From Pseudomaricurvus sp965656525 (lineage in GTDB: Bacteria; Pseudomonadota; Gammaproteobacteria; Pseudomonadales; Cellvibrionaceae): a stretch of DNA of 64,000 nt. Of the stretch, positions 1 through 9,300 are shown one piece after another. Where the stretch lies: contig CBFHKY010000005.1 in assembly GCA_965656525.1 (NCBI GenBank), positions 100,868-164,867 on the forward strand. Reading direction: 5' to 3'. The number at the start of each line of letters is the position of its first letter. Position 1 is the stretch's first letter. The notes below the pieces were generated by a model that ran no database searches, had not been told where the DNA came from, and worked only from the letters and a program-made list of their open reading frames with translations. The position numbers were made by a program, and so were the translations under genes.

Positions 1-180
1 ATAGGCATCCGCCAACTTGGCCTGAAGAGACGAGGTACGATACAAAAGCAGCTCTGCACCCGGCGTATTACTTTGCTCAAGGCTTGCACTCGGTTCTGTC
101 GAATTAACACTCACACAAGCTCCCAGAACTGAGGTTAACGCCGCAATGAACAGCGTTTTGATTGATGTTTGCATAGACAT
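1..180 (-). CDS. Lipoprotein, 5' part only (cut by window edge)
   Basis: The first 60 codons of a minus-strand gene starting at 180 run off the left edge with no stop. They encode a signal peptide with basic Lys8, a hydrophobic stretch and the lipobox LGAC with Cys22, followed by a Ser/Thr/Glu-rich linker. This predicts an outer- or inner-membrane lipoprotein. An AAGGA Shine-Dalgarno lies about nine bases before the ATG. The AraC-type regulator lies directly upstream on the same strand and may control it. Its function cannot be read from the part present. Confidence 0.75.
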   Translation of the reverse strand, partial: MSMQTSIKTLFIAALTSVLGACVSVNSTEPSASLEQSNTPGAELLLYRTSSLQAKLADAY

Positions 181-290
181 AGTCTGTCTTCCTTGGTTTT
201 TGGTTATCGATTAAATCACCTGTAGCAGGCCAAAACAGCCACAGCTCAAAGGCGAGAAACATTAAAGGAAAACAGGCGTGATTTTTCGTC

Positions 291-306
291 CGGATCTATA
301 AATCCG
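291..306. repeat. Small inverted repeat between regulator and lipoprotein gene
   Basis: The arms CGGAT (291-295) and ATCCG (302-306) flank a 6-base AT-rich spacer in the 175-bp gap between the AraC-type gene and the lipoprotein gene. It could be an operator half-site pair or a weak hairpin. It is too short to decide. Confidence 0.3.
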
Positions 307-355
307 AACTCAAAACGAACACAGAACCAACAATAAGATTTGAAAACAGACAGTT

Positions 356-1594
356 TCAGACGCTCTGCTTGCGATATTGTCCGGGCGTCATGCCCTGATG
401 CTTTTTAAAAGCGGTGTAAAAAGCCGACTTGGAATTAAAACCCGAGGCCATCGCGACATCCAGAATCGTTGTTGTACCACTCTGATCGGCATCTAACCGT
501 TTAACGGACTCCTGTATTCGCCAGCCATTGATGTAATCAAAGAAGTTCACACCCTTGCGCTCATTGATTGACTGAGACAAATAGTTCACAGAGACACCCA
601 ATTTCTCAGCCAACATCGGCAAACTGATCTGACTGTATAAATAGAGCTTTTCTGAGGCCATCCGTTGATCGAGCTCGTCAACAAGCAAACCGGATAATTC
701 TGGCGAGAGGCTGGATGTTCGATACTTAGTGGCAGAAAAAGCTTCGCCTCCTTCTGGTAGGTTCAGGCTCACACCCTCATTAATCGTTGAGGGACCATTC
801 AGTGGCTCACTGTTCTCAACCGCTGGAGTATCATTAGATAAGGCAACACCAGAGATTCGAAAAATATACGGCTGGCGCAATCCCATGTAACCCAACCCAT
901 AAACCAGCAACACCATGCTGATTCCCAACGCCGCATCCATAATGTCATTCAATAGCTCATAAGGGTTAAATACACCCACTACCCAAATGGCGTAGATCAG
1001 CAGCAGCCCCACAATAAACGCTCTTAGCCAATCGAGATTGAGCTTTTCCGTATAGGAGAAATTTTCTTTGATCCGCTGCCGGTGTTCAGACAGCTTGCTC
1101 AAACTCAATACCAAATAAATCAGAACCGCTACAATGGACAATACCAATTCAATATTGCCAAACAGTAACGCCAACCAGGTATCGCGGGCCTCGGCCTGAC
1201 CCGAGAGAATTTGCAGCTGTCGCTCCTCCTCCAGAAACAATAAGGACCAGCTCGCAATAACATGCACCGCCGCCGGCAGAAAGTGCAGCCACTGACGACC
1301 CTCTAAGGGGATGGGCTGACTGAGGCACATTTCCCGCACATAGAAATAGATCAATACACCAAAAAAGAATTCCTTTGGCCAGAGTATGGTCAGTATCCAA
1401 GGGTGTTGGCTGGTAAAACCGATATAGTCGGATAAATAGGCAATGAGGGTAATAGTAAACAGCGCGATCAAAGCACCCAAGTAGCGGTTGGCGCCCCGCC
1501 TGATACCCTTGGTACCCAACAAAGCAAAGGACAAGGCCAATCCCTGTGCAGCACCCAGAAAATACAAGACAGGCACCCACTCAAAACCATTCAT
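356..1594 (-). CDS. AraC-family regulator with N-terminal multi-TM domain
   Basis: This 412-residue protein has about seven hydrophobic membrane segments in residues 5-240, a polar linker, and a C-terminal AraC-type double helix-turn-helix (about 305-412). The tail carries the typical second-HTH pattern (ASGFNSKSAFYTAFKKHQGMTP). Family members of this layout are thought to sense a signal in or at the membrane and bind DNA from there. The ligand is unknown. It is divergent from the thioesterase gene and upstream of the partial lipoprotein gene on the same strand, so either could be a target. The ATG at 1594 fits the hydrophobic N-terminus. Confidence 0.85.
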   Translation of the reverse strand: MNGFEWVPVLYFLGAAQGLALSFALLGTKGIRRGANRYLGALIALFTITLIAYLSDYIGFTSQHPWILTILWPKEFFFGVLIYFYVREMCLSQPIPLEGRQWLHFLPAAVHVIASWSLLFLEEERQLQILSGQAEARDTWLALLFGNIELVLSIVAVLIYLVLSLSKLSEHRQRIKENFSYTEKLNLDWLRAFIVGLLLIYAIWVVGVFNPYELLNDIMDAALGISMVLLVYGLGYMGLRQPYIFRISGVALSNDTPAVENSEPLNGPSTINEGVSLNLPEGGEAFSATKYRTSSLSPELSGLLVDELDQRMASEKLYLYSQISLPMLAEKLGVSVNYLSQSINERKGVNFFDYINGWRIQESVKRLDADQSGTTTILDVAMASGFNSKSAFYTAFKKHQGMTPGQYRKQSV

Positions 1595-1660
1595 GCAGCG
1601 ATCGCTTTTTTACGTTTATGATAGGGACGATATTTGCTACCAAAGATGAACAGCAAATTC

Positions 1661-1690
1661 TTGACTCAACAGAACGGCGTATATTATATA
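1661..1690 (+). promoter_or_regulatory. Candidate sigma-70 promoter of thioesterase gene
   Basis: TTGACT at 1661-1666 and TATATA at 1685-1690 are separated by 18 bases, close to the -35/-10 consensus. Transcription would start near 1697. That places an ATG at 1634 upstream of the transcript and supports the ATG at 1727 as the true start of the next gene. Confidence 0.5.
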
Positions 1691-1726
1691 AACTCCGGTA
1701 AACATTTTGCGTTTTTGAGTTTTGAC

Positions 1727-2167
1727 ATGACAACTCCACTACTAAAGAATTGCTGCTATATTCACCCTATCACTGTGAACTGGGGTGATATGGATGCGTT
1801 TCAGCACGTGAATAACACCCAATACTTCCGCTACTTTGAGCATGCACGAGTTGCCCACTACAGCTCTGCAGGCCTCTGGGGGTCAGAGGAAAGCAGCAGC
1901 CAAGGCGCCATAGTTGCCGAGGCAAACTGCCGATTCAAAGCCCCACTCACCTATCCAGACTCCATTTTAATTGGCGTGCAGATCGACCAGCTGGGTGCGG
2001 ATGAATTTGTACAGCGCTACCTGGTTTACAGCGAAAAACTGGATCGCATAGCCGCCGAAGGCTGGGTGAAAGTCGTATTTTACGACTACAAACACAGCTG
2101 CCGCTGCAACATTCCGCCCGCGCACTACCAAATACTGCAGGAGCAAAGCGTAACCCACAGCACCTGA
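1727..2167 (+). CDS. Acyl-CoA thioesterase, hotdog (4HBT/YbgC-like) fold
   Basis: A 146-residue hotdog-fold thioesterase. The family signature lies at residues 19-32: Asp-Met-Asp at 21-23, then HVNN at 27-30 and an aromatic-rich helix (YFRYFEHAR). Such enzymes hydrolyse acyl-CoA or acyl-ACP thioesters in the cytoplasm, and the substrate cannot be told. A longer reading from 1634 is possible, but the extra 31 residues match no family feature and lie over the candidate promoter. The gene ends three bases before the convergent PH-domain gene. Confidence 0.8.
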   Translation: MTTPLLKNCCYIHPITVNWGDMDAFQHVNNTQYFRYFEHARVAHYSSAGLWGSEESSSQGAIVAEANCRFKAPLTYPDSILIGVQIDQLGADEFVQRYLVYSEKLDRIAAEGWVKVVFYDYKHSCRCNIPPAHYQILQEQSVTHST

Positions 2168-2170
2168 GCT

Positions 2171-2548
2171 CTAGCTCAAAATGTGCTCGCTAACATAGCG
2201 GTTAAAAGCAATTAAATCGAACGAGCCCTTGATTTCAAACCGCACTTTGCCCAAACCACTCAGATACAGCTCAATTTCACTGTCGAGGTCTAAAGTACCC
2301 GACGTCTCCACGGAAAAGGCGGTGATTTTGCTGTAAGGCAGCGACGTGTAATCCACCTTTGACCCAGTGATACCCTGTACATTGGCAGCAATAATCCGCT
2401 TGTTCGTAAACACCAGCTGGTCTCGCACCGTCTTAAACACCGCAAAAATTGCCTCCCCCTCAATTAAAAACTTATGAAAGTCTTCACGAGCTTTTTCTAC
2501 AGCAATGGGCTTTAACTTAAACACGGCAGAGTTTTCAAAATCAATCAT
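2171..2548 (-). CDS. Bacterial PH-domain protein
   Basis: This 125-residue protein has no signal peptide or membrane segment. The middle (about 30-100) shows the bacterial pleckstrin-homology (bPH_1 type) pattern: a GEA-hydrophobic strand, DQLVFTNKRIIAANVQG, then YTSLPYSKITAFSVETSG. Proteins of this family are small, cytoplasmic and mostly of unknown role, often linked to stress. An AGAAGG ribosome site lies about eight bases before the ATG. It is convergent with the thioesterase gene. Confidence 0.75.
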   Translation of the reverse strand: MIDFENSAVFKLKPIAVEKAREDFHKFLIEGEAIFAVFKTVRDQLVFTNKRIIAANVQGITGSKVDYTSLPYSKITAFSVETSGTLDLDSEIELYLSGLGKVRFEIKGSFDLIAFNRYVSEHILS

Positions 2549-3091
2549 ATCCAGGCCTTCTTAGCAGTGGGCTTTATTGGCAGCACACATGTCTGCCAAG
2601 CATCCCACTAAGCCTATCACACACATACGTGTTGTTTCGGGGCGGAAATAACAACCCGTGATCGACACAGTCACTCTTTAAAAGTCATAACTGGTAAAAG
2701 TCATAACTGGCACCAAAGCCGCCACTCCACGGTGATTCACTCAGACCGTAAAACAGGATAATTCAAGCTATCACCATGCTTAGCAAGGTTCAGAAGCACT
2801 AACCAGAGCTGTTGCGTCTTTATTCGGTCTGTGAATAGAGTCGCCAAAAGCTTTTTATTTGATCAGGAACAAGCAACTTCGCCAAGAAAACTGTGTTTGG
2901 TGGTGGTTTTGAGTGCATCGGCACCTTATTATAGAACGCAAATAAACTTATAACGCTTATACTCCTATGGAGTCTTAATAAGCCATGAGCGGCCATTCAT
3001 TCGCGAGTTCACCGCTGATAGAATCAGCAATCGCACTGAAACGTTGATTGAGCCAACATCTCGTCCGCTCAAAAAACCTCGGAGAATACAT
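2549..3091. other. 543-bp intergenic region
   Basis: No convincing gene lies here. Promoters for the divergent PH-domain and stress-protein genes must be inside it. AT-rich TTATAACGC-like stretches at about 2930-2965 may be part of the stress-gene promoter. The only clear structure is a 16-bp tandem repeat at 2679-2710. Confidence 0.6.
2679..2710. repeat. Two tandem 16-bp direct repeats
   Basis: TAAAAGTCATAACTGG occurs twice with no gap (2679-2694 and 2695-2710) between the PH-domain and stress-protein genes. It may be a two-site operator or a recent slippage duplication. Confidence 0.85.
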
Positions 3092-3898
3092 ATGAGTAAC
3101 CCGGTTACAGTTCTTGTTGTTATCGATCCTACACAACAAGTGCACCCTGCAATGGAAAAGGCGATGCTTATTGCCGGTCGTGCCAAAGGTGATATCGCCA
3201 CCACCATGGTTTTTCTCCTTGCACCAGGTCAAGCGCCCTCCGGCAATGACAAACCCGTATTGGTGAGCAGTGAATGGATCAGAGAACAGCTTTACCAGCG
3301 TCTCAAAGATTTGCCTGTTGAATTCAGCTGCACTATGAGCTGGGCCGACAACCAAAATGACGCTATCCTCGCCGCCACTGAACAGCTGCAACCTACCCTA
3401 ACCATCATGCCTTACTATGAAGACAGCGGTCAGACCAGCCGCTTGTTCAGTGATGCAAAATGGAAACTGCTACGGGAAGTGAATAACCCCGTCATCATTA
3501 CCTCCAAAAGCAAACCTGGGGAAGATCACTCCCGCCGCATACTGTGTGCCTTCAAAGTTCAAGATGACACCTACAGTGATCGCAATAAGCGTATTGCGGA
3601 AGTGGGCACAAAATTTGAAACTATTTTCGGCCTTGAGGCTCACGGTGTGAATGCCTATTCCAACTCGATGGAATTCCCAGACCGCGCAAAAATCGCCTCT
3701 ATGAGCAGCATCAAAAATGAAAATATTCATATTGCCTTGGGCGACCCAGAAGATGTGATTTGCAAAACTGCAGTCGATATCGATGCCGACTTAATCGTTA
3801 TTGCCAGTACTCAGCGCAAGGGTTGGAAAGGTGCCTTACGCGGCAACACCATTGAAAAGATCATTAAGAAACTCGATCGCGATATTTTGATGGTGTAG
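3092..3898 (+). CDS. Tandem universal stress protein (UspE-like)
   Basis: At 268 residues this is about twice the size of a single UspA domain, so it holds two Usp folds. The first (about 1-130) is degenerate. The second (about 140-268) keeps a nucleotide-binding pattern, with GDPEDV followed by the glycine-rich STQRKGWKGALRGNT and a C-terminal ILMV strand. The family is cytoplasmic, induced by growth arrest and stress, and often binds ATP. The ATG at 3092 is chosen because GGAG sits seven bases before it. An upstream ATG at 3044 has no ribosome site. A strong hairpin follows the stop codon. Confidence 0.85.
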   Translation: MSNPVTVLVVIDPTQQVHPAMEKAMLIAGRAKGDIATTMVFLLAPGQAPSGNDKPVLVSSEWIREQLYQRLKDLPVEFSCTMSWADNQNDAILAATEQLQPTLTIMPYYEDSGQTSRLFSDAKWKLLREVNNPVIITSKSKPGEDHSRRILCAFKVQDDTYSDRNKRIAEVGTKFETIFGLEAHGVNAYSNSMEFPDRAKIASMSSIKNENIHIALGDPEDVICKTAVDIDADLIVIASTQRKGWKGALRGNTIEKIIKKLDRDILMV

Positions 3899-3920
3899 AT
3901 CCTACAGCGGGCAATCTCAA

Positions 3921-3953
3921 GAGTGGCTGCTGAGCAAAGCTTAGTGGCCGCTC
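3921..3953 (+). other. 3'-UTR hairpin of stress-protein mRNA
   Basis: The sequence folds into a 15-pair stem with an AAA loop, 22 bases after the stress-protein stop. Four pairs are G-U wobbles (24/50, 28/46, 29/45 and 32/42 counted from 3900), so the stem is continuous only as plus-strand RNA. No U-tract follows. A stability or attenuation element is therefore more likely than a classical terminator. Confidence 0.6.
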
Positions 3954-3991
3954 TGATGTCGAGTGCTCAGTTGATGACTGTGTATTGATTA

Positions 3992-4035
3992 GATTGTAGT
4001 TGGTTAGGTTGTAGTTGGTTAGGCTGTAGTTGATG
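3992..4035. repeat. Three tandem 15-bp repeats
   Basis: The units GATTGTAGTTGGTTA, GGTTGTAGTTGGTTA and a degenerate third copy GGCTGTAGTTGATG follow each other between the stress-protein and lactate dehydrogenase genes. Being 15-mers, they read as a five-residue repeat on the minus strand, but no gene context supports translation. Confidence 0.85.
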
Positions 4036-4098
4036 TCGCTGCTGCTTGCCCTTTTTGTCTCGCCATCCATTTCATGACAGTCCACATTACGGAGTCTT

Positions 4099-5109
4099 AT
4101 GAAAATCGCGTTCTACGATGCCAAGCCTTACGATCAGCAATACTTCCTTCAGGCCAATAACGACTATCAATTCGATATCTCGTTTTTTGATACTCACTTA
4201 AATATTGATACCGTGGCTTTGTGCCAACATCACGATGCGGTGTGCGTGTTCGTCAATGATAACGTCGACGCGGCCGTGATCGCCCGCCTTCATGAGTACG
4301 GCATTCGCGTGCTGGCATTGCGCTGCGCTGGGTTTAATAATGTTGACCTAGAAGCCGCTGCCGCAAATGATCTGACTGTCGTGAGGGTTCCAAGCTATTC
4401 CCCCTATGCGGTAGCCGAACACGCGCTGGCACTGATTATGTCCCTAAATCGTCATACCTATCACGCCTACCAACGTACACGAGAAGCCAACTTTTCCATC
4501 AATGGTTTGGTGGGCTTTGACCTGCACGGCAAAACCGCCGGTGTTATTGGGACAGGCACAATTGGGCGCTGCCTCATACCGATCCTCAGGGGTTTAGGGA
4601 TGAGCATCCTGCTTTACGACAAACTGATTGATCGCGAGCTAGAACGCACTACCGGTGCCACCTATGTGCCATTAGATGAGCTCTACCTTCACTCGGATGT
4701 CATCTCGCTGCACTGCCCCTTGGTAGACAGTACGTTTCATATGATCGATGACACAGCGATTCAAAAAATGAAACACGGAGTCATGATCATCAACACTGGG
4801 CGCGGCAAACTCATCGACTCGCAAGCTTTGGTGAAAGGCCTAAAATCGGGCAAGGTCGGAGCCGCTGGACTGGATGTTTACGAGGAGGAAGCTAACTATT
4901 TTTTCGAGGACAAATCCCTAGAGCCGATGTCCGATGATGTACTGGCGCGCTTACTGACGTTCCCCAATGTGTTAGTGACATCACACCAAGGTTTTTTTAC
5001 TCGTGAAGCATTAGAAAATATCGCACTTACAACACTGCAAAACCTGCAAGGCTTTTTTAACAACGCTGGACCAATCCATCAAATTGACGTTACACAAATG
5101 CCACAATAA
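4099..5109 (+). CDS. ldhA: D-lactate dehydrogenase (fermentative), 2-hydroxyacid family
   Basis: A 336-residue NAD-dependent D-2-hydroxyacid dehydrogenase that should reduce pyruvate to D-lactate in the cytoplasm. The nucleotide-binding motif GTGTIG is at 151-156, and the catalytic trio Arg235 (NTGRG), Glu264 (DVYEEEA) and His296 (SHQGFF) is intact. The CAGFNNVDL segment at 76-84 and the SHQGFFT ending are typical of LdhA rather than of glycerate or phosphoglycerate enzymes. GGAG at 4091 precedes the ATG. It follows a universal stress gene, and both could respond to low oxygen or stationary phase. Confidence 0.9.
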   Translation: MKIAFYDAKPYDQQYFLQANNDYQFDISFFDTHLNIDTVALCQHHDAVCVFVNDNVDAAVIARLHEYGIRVLALRCAGFNNVDLEAAAANDLTVVRVPSYSPYAVAEHALALIMSLNRHTYHAYQRTREANFSINGLVGFDLHGKTAGVIGTGTIGRCLIPILRGLGMSILLYDKLIDRELERTTGATYVPLDELYLHSDVISLHCPLVDSTFHMIDDTAIQKMKHGVMIINTGRGKLIDSQALVKGLKSGKVGAAGLDVYEEEANYFFEDKSLEPMSDDVLARLLTFPNVLVTSHQGFFTREALENIALTTLQNLQGFFNNAGPIHQIDVTQMPQ

Positions 5110-5233
5110 CCCTATTTTTCAAAGGGATAAGTAGCTCGCTTTATTTACGAAGTTTCATTTTTTATACGCGGTGTGCATGGTATAACTAGGAATCATTTTT
5201 CTTTTACCACTCCTACGAAAAGAAACCGTCGCT

Positions 5234-6322
5234 ATGATTCGCTTCGCTGCAGCTTTCTCATTCGCTTTTACATCACTTGTACTCACTCTATCGCCCTCGC
5301 TACAAGCCGCTCCAGAACAAACCGTACCTGTACAAGTTGTGCAAGTGCAACAGCAACCCATTTTGAGGCAGGTCGACATCACCGGCAGTGTAACTTCGCC
5401 ACAAGTCGCCAACCTATCGCCTTCCATCAGCGGCCTAATTATCGCCATGAATGCCGATGAAGGCGATCGTGTCGCCACAGGCAGCACCTTAGTAGAAATG
5501 GATTCCGAGCTGGCTAAACTGCGCTGGCAAAGTGCACAAGCCACCGTAACCTCGGCAGAATCGGAAGTGGCCGACGCTAAGCGTCGACTGGCTGAAGCTC
5601 AGCGGCTGGAATCACAACGCAGTATTGCCAAGACAGTCATCAAAGATTTACAGGCTGAAGTGATTCAGAAACAAGCCAACTTACAGCGGGTCAGCTCTGA
5701 CGCTAAATACCAACAAGCACTGTTAGAGCGGCATCAGCTTAAGGCACCGTTCCCCGGCGTTATCAGCCAAAGAGTCCGTGCCCTGGGTGAATGGGTAACG
5801 CCCGGTGACGGTGTGCTGCAACTGGTAGCTACCGAGAAACTGCGTTTAGACTTTGCGGTATCCGAAGATTATTTGTCCCGACTTAGACCAGATGCACGCG
5901 TTATGTTTCGGCTGAACGCACTAGGCAATGAAACCTTCGAAGGGAAAATCCACACACTGGTTCCAGTGACGAATCAGGGAGCGCGCACTTTTTTACTGCG
6001 TGTGAACCTAGAAAACGCCGACCCACGTATTATTCCGGGCATGTCGGCCAGCGCCAGCCTGCACATCCCAACAGACCGAAACAACATGGTCGTACCTAGG
6101 GATGCCATTCTGCGCTACCCCGATGGTCGTGCTGTGGTTTGGGGCGTGTATCAAGAAGGTGATCACTGGGTAGCTCGTGAATATAAAGTACAACCCGGCG
6201 AGGCCTTTGCTGGATTGGTCGAGATTCAAGGTGATTTACCCAACAAGAGCCGTGTGGTGGTGCGCGGCAATGAATCCTTACGTGCTGGACAGCGCGTTAG
6301 TATTGTCAATGACAGCGAGTAA
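5234..6322 (+). CDS. RND efflux periplasmic adaptor (membrane fusion protein)
   Basis: This 362-residue protein starts with a Sec signal peptide (residues 1-26, cleavage after AxA). It then shows the membrane-fusion-protein order: beta-barrel strand, lipoyl half (SPSISGLIIAMNADEGDRV), a coiled-coil hairpin (about 85-150), the second lipoyl half (LKAPFPGVISQRVRALGEWV), and beta-barrel and membrane-proximal domains. It bridges an inner-membrane RND pump to an outer-membrane channel. The pump gene begins five bases after its stop, so the two are co-transcribed. No TolC-like gene is nearby. Confidence 0.9.
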   Translation: MIRFAAAFSFAFTSLVLTLSPSLQAAPEQTVPVQVVQVQQQPILRQVDITGSVTSPQVANLSPSISGLIIAMNADEGDRVATGSTLVEMDSELAKLRWQSAQATVTSAESEVADAKRRLAEAQRLESQRSIAKTVIKDLQAEVIQKQANLQRVSSDAKYQQALLERHQLKAPFPGVISQRVRALGEWVTPGDGVLQLVATEKLRLDFAVSEDYLSRLRPDARVMFRLNALGNETFEGKIHTLVPVTNQGARTFLLRVNLENADPRIIPGMSASASLHIPTDRNNMVVPRDAILRYPDGRAVVWGVYQEGDHWVAREYKVQPGEAFAGLVEIQGDLPNKSRVVVRGNESLRAGQRVSIVNDSE

Positions 6323-6327
6323 ATCCT

Positions 6328-9300
6328 ATGTTTGAAGCGATTATCAAACGCGGTATTCTCACTACCGTTGTTGTTCTGATTGTGTGCGTATTGGGCATTT
6401 TGGCGGCAACACGCATTCCAGTGCAAATGATTCCCGATTTAGATGTGAAGGTCATCAGCGTTCGAACGGTATGGCCCGGCGCCACACCACAAGATATCGA
6501 AAAAGAAATTCTTATCGAGCAGGAAGAATATCTCCGCAACTTGCCAACCTTACAGCGTATCATGGCAACCGCTCAACGCAGCTCGGCCGAAATTGAACTG
6601 GAATTTCCGTTCGGTACCGATATTACGGAAATGCTGATTCGGGTGAATAACGCCCTTAGTCAGGTACCCTCATACCCCGAAGCCGTTGATCAGCCCCGCA
6701 TTTACGCCAATTCGTTTTCCAGTAATTCATTCATGTTTTTCAGTATCACACCACAGCCGGGCAACCCTCGGCATTTGGACATGGATGTGATGTTGGATTT
6801 CATTGATGATCGCGTAAAAACTCGGATGACCCAGGTGCCTGGGGTTTCGGAAATCGTCATTCGAGGCGGCGCGGAGCGGCAAATTCAAATCCTAGTAGAC
6901 CCCGCTCGGCTAGCACAACGGCAGCTCTCACTCACAGACGTGCGCAATGCCATTCGCAATCGTAACCGGGACCGATCCGGCGGTGACATTGAATCGGGCA
7001 AACGTTCCTACCTGCTCAGAACCGTAGGGCGATTCAGCAGCATTGCCGACTTGGAACAATTGATCCTTGCCCGCCGTGGCGATGCCATTATCCATTTGGA
7101 AGATGTCGCTACGGTGCAGCTGGACCACTTCGAAAAAGCCAGCTCGGCTTATCAAGATGGTGCCCCAAACTTGTTTTTAATGGTCCGCCGTGAGGCTGGC
7201 TCGAACGTTATCGACATCAAGCAACAGATGTTGCAAGAGCTCGATATCATTAATGAGGATATTCTGAACCCGGCTGGCATGCGCATGCAGCTGGTGGCCG
7301 ATGATGTACGCTATGTAGAAGAATCCATTGCCAACGTCTGGCAAAACTTGATTCTGGGCAGTTTGCTGGCCATCTCGGTGATGTATTTATTTTTACGTTC
7401 ATGGCGCACCACCCTGATTGGCGTGATGGGCATACCCGTGTGCATCATTGTGGCATTTTTTGGCCTGCTGATTATGGGCCGAACCATCAATGTTATTTCA
7501 CTGGCTGGTATCGCCTTCGCCATCGGCATGACATTGGATAACAGCATTGTAGTGCTGGAAAGTATTGAGCTAGAGCTTAAGCGTGGCCTGAATCGTATGC
7601 AGGCGGCCATTGCGGGGGTAAAAAATGTTTGGCCTGCCGTGTTTGCCTCAACACTGACGACGGTACTGGTCTTTTTACCGGTAGCGTTTGTCCAAGAGGA
7701 GGCTGGTCAGCTGTACTCTGATATTGCCATTGCCATTTCCTCCGCCATTCTGGCCTCTATGTTGGTGGCCATTACTCTGTTGCCCACGGCCGCGGCACGG
7801 ATGCGGCAAACCAACGAGCAGATCAACCACGTAACGGCTTCTGGTCTGCGAGATCGAATCCTCGTTGGGGTGCAATGGCTACTTGCCACACAACGACGGC
7901 GCTTAAGCTGTATTGCCATCACCGCCATTCTCAGCATTGCCATCATGATTGGCCTAACACCACCGGCAGAATACCTGCCCGAGGGGGAAGAGCCTAAAGT
8001 CTTCGCTACCATGAGCGCCCCACCGGGCTATAACATGGACACCATGGAAGCCATTGGTCACGAGGTGCAAGAATATTTTGCGCCTTATATTGGCACCGAC
8101 CCAGAGTCCTACCATCGTGGTGAAGACGCAGTGCCCGCCATCAAGTATTTTAACTTATGGGTGTACCCCCGTGCTTTGCGCATCATTACCGAAACCAGCT
8201 CACCTCGAGACGTAGAAGCCCTGATGGATGCCATCAGCGAAAAATACCGCGAATACCCAGGCATGCGTGCTTTTGCCGCACGCGGCTCGATCATTTCCAG
8301 TAACGATGGTGGAACACGCAGCATTAACTTGGATATATCCGGCCCCGACCTAGAGAGCATTTATCAAGTGGCTCAAGATGCTTACCGCCGCGCAGGAGAA
8401 GTGTTTGAAAATCCCCGCATTCAAACCAACCCATCTTCCCTAACGCTCGCTCAACCTATGGTAGAAATACACCCCAACTGGCAGCGAGCCGCCGAAGTCG
8501 GGATGAGCGCGCAAGATCTGGGGTTCACCGTTGCCGCCTTAACGGACGGTAGCTACGTCGATGAGTTTTTCTTGTCAGACGATAAGGTCGATATCTATCT
8601 CTACAGCTCTGTAGGCCAGCAGGCAGAACTAGATACCTTGCCACAGTTGCCCATTTACACCCCCAATGGCACGGTTTTGCCACTGAACAGTCTGGCCGAC
8701 ATTCGGGAATCCGTCGACACGGCCTCAGTGCGTCGCATCAATGGCAATCGTACTGTCACCCTGAATATTATTCCGCCTCGCTCTGTGCCACTGGAAACCG
8801 GTGTCGAGATAGTCCGTAACGATGTTGTGGAATACTTACGCGGACAAGGTACGGTGCCTACTGATGTCAGTATGAGTTTATCCGGTGCGGCGGATCAACT
8901 GGATGCTACCCGCGCCGCACTCACCAGTAACTATCTGGTGGCTCTGTTTATCATCTACCTATTGCTGGTAGCCATATTTAGTCATTGGGGCTACCCGCTG
9001 TTGATCATGACATCCATACCTTTAGGCATTGCCAGTGGTCTCGTCGGTTTGTGGTTGCTCAACGCCGTCGGGGGATGGTTACCCGCCGTTGGCTTAGCGG
9101 CCATCGTACAACCTTTCGACATGATTTCGATGCTCGGTTTTTTGATTTTAATGGGGACGGTAGTCAACAACCCGATTCTGATTGTTCATCGCGCGGTTGA
9201 AAATATGAAACAACCCTCTACGAGTGCCATTGACGCCGTGAATGAAGCTGTGGAAACTCGATTGCGCCCTATCGCCATGTCAACCATCACCACACTATTT

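Noticed and set aside
1149..1580. 143-residue frame inside the AraC-type gene
   Set aside because: It is a same-strand alternative frame within a clearly coding gene and has no ribosome site or family match.
3864..4085. Minus-strand reading frame with a five-residue NYNLT repeat
   Set aside because: The repeat comes from the 15-bp DNA repeat. The frame overlaps the end of the stress-protein gene, has no ribosome site and matches no family.
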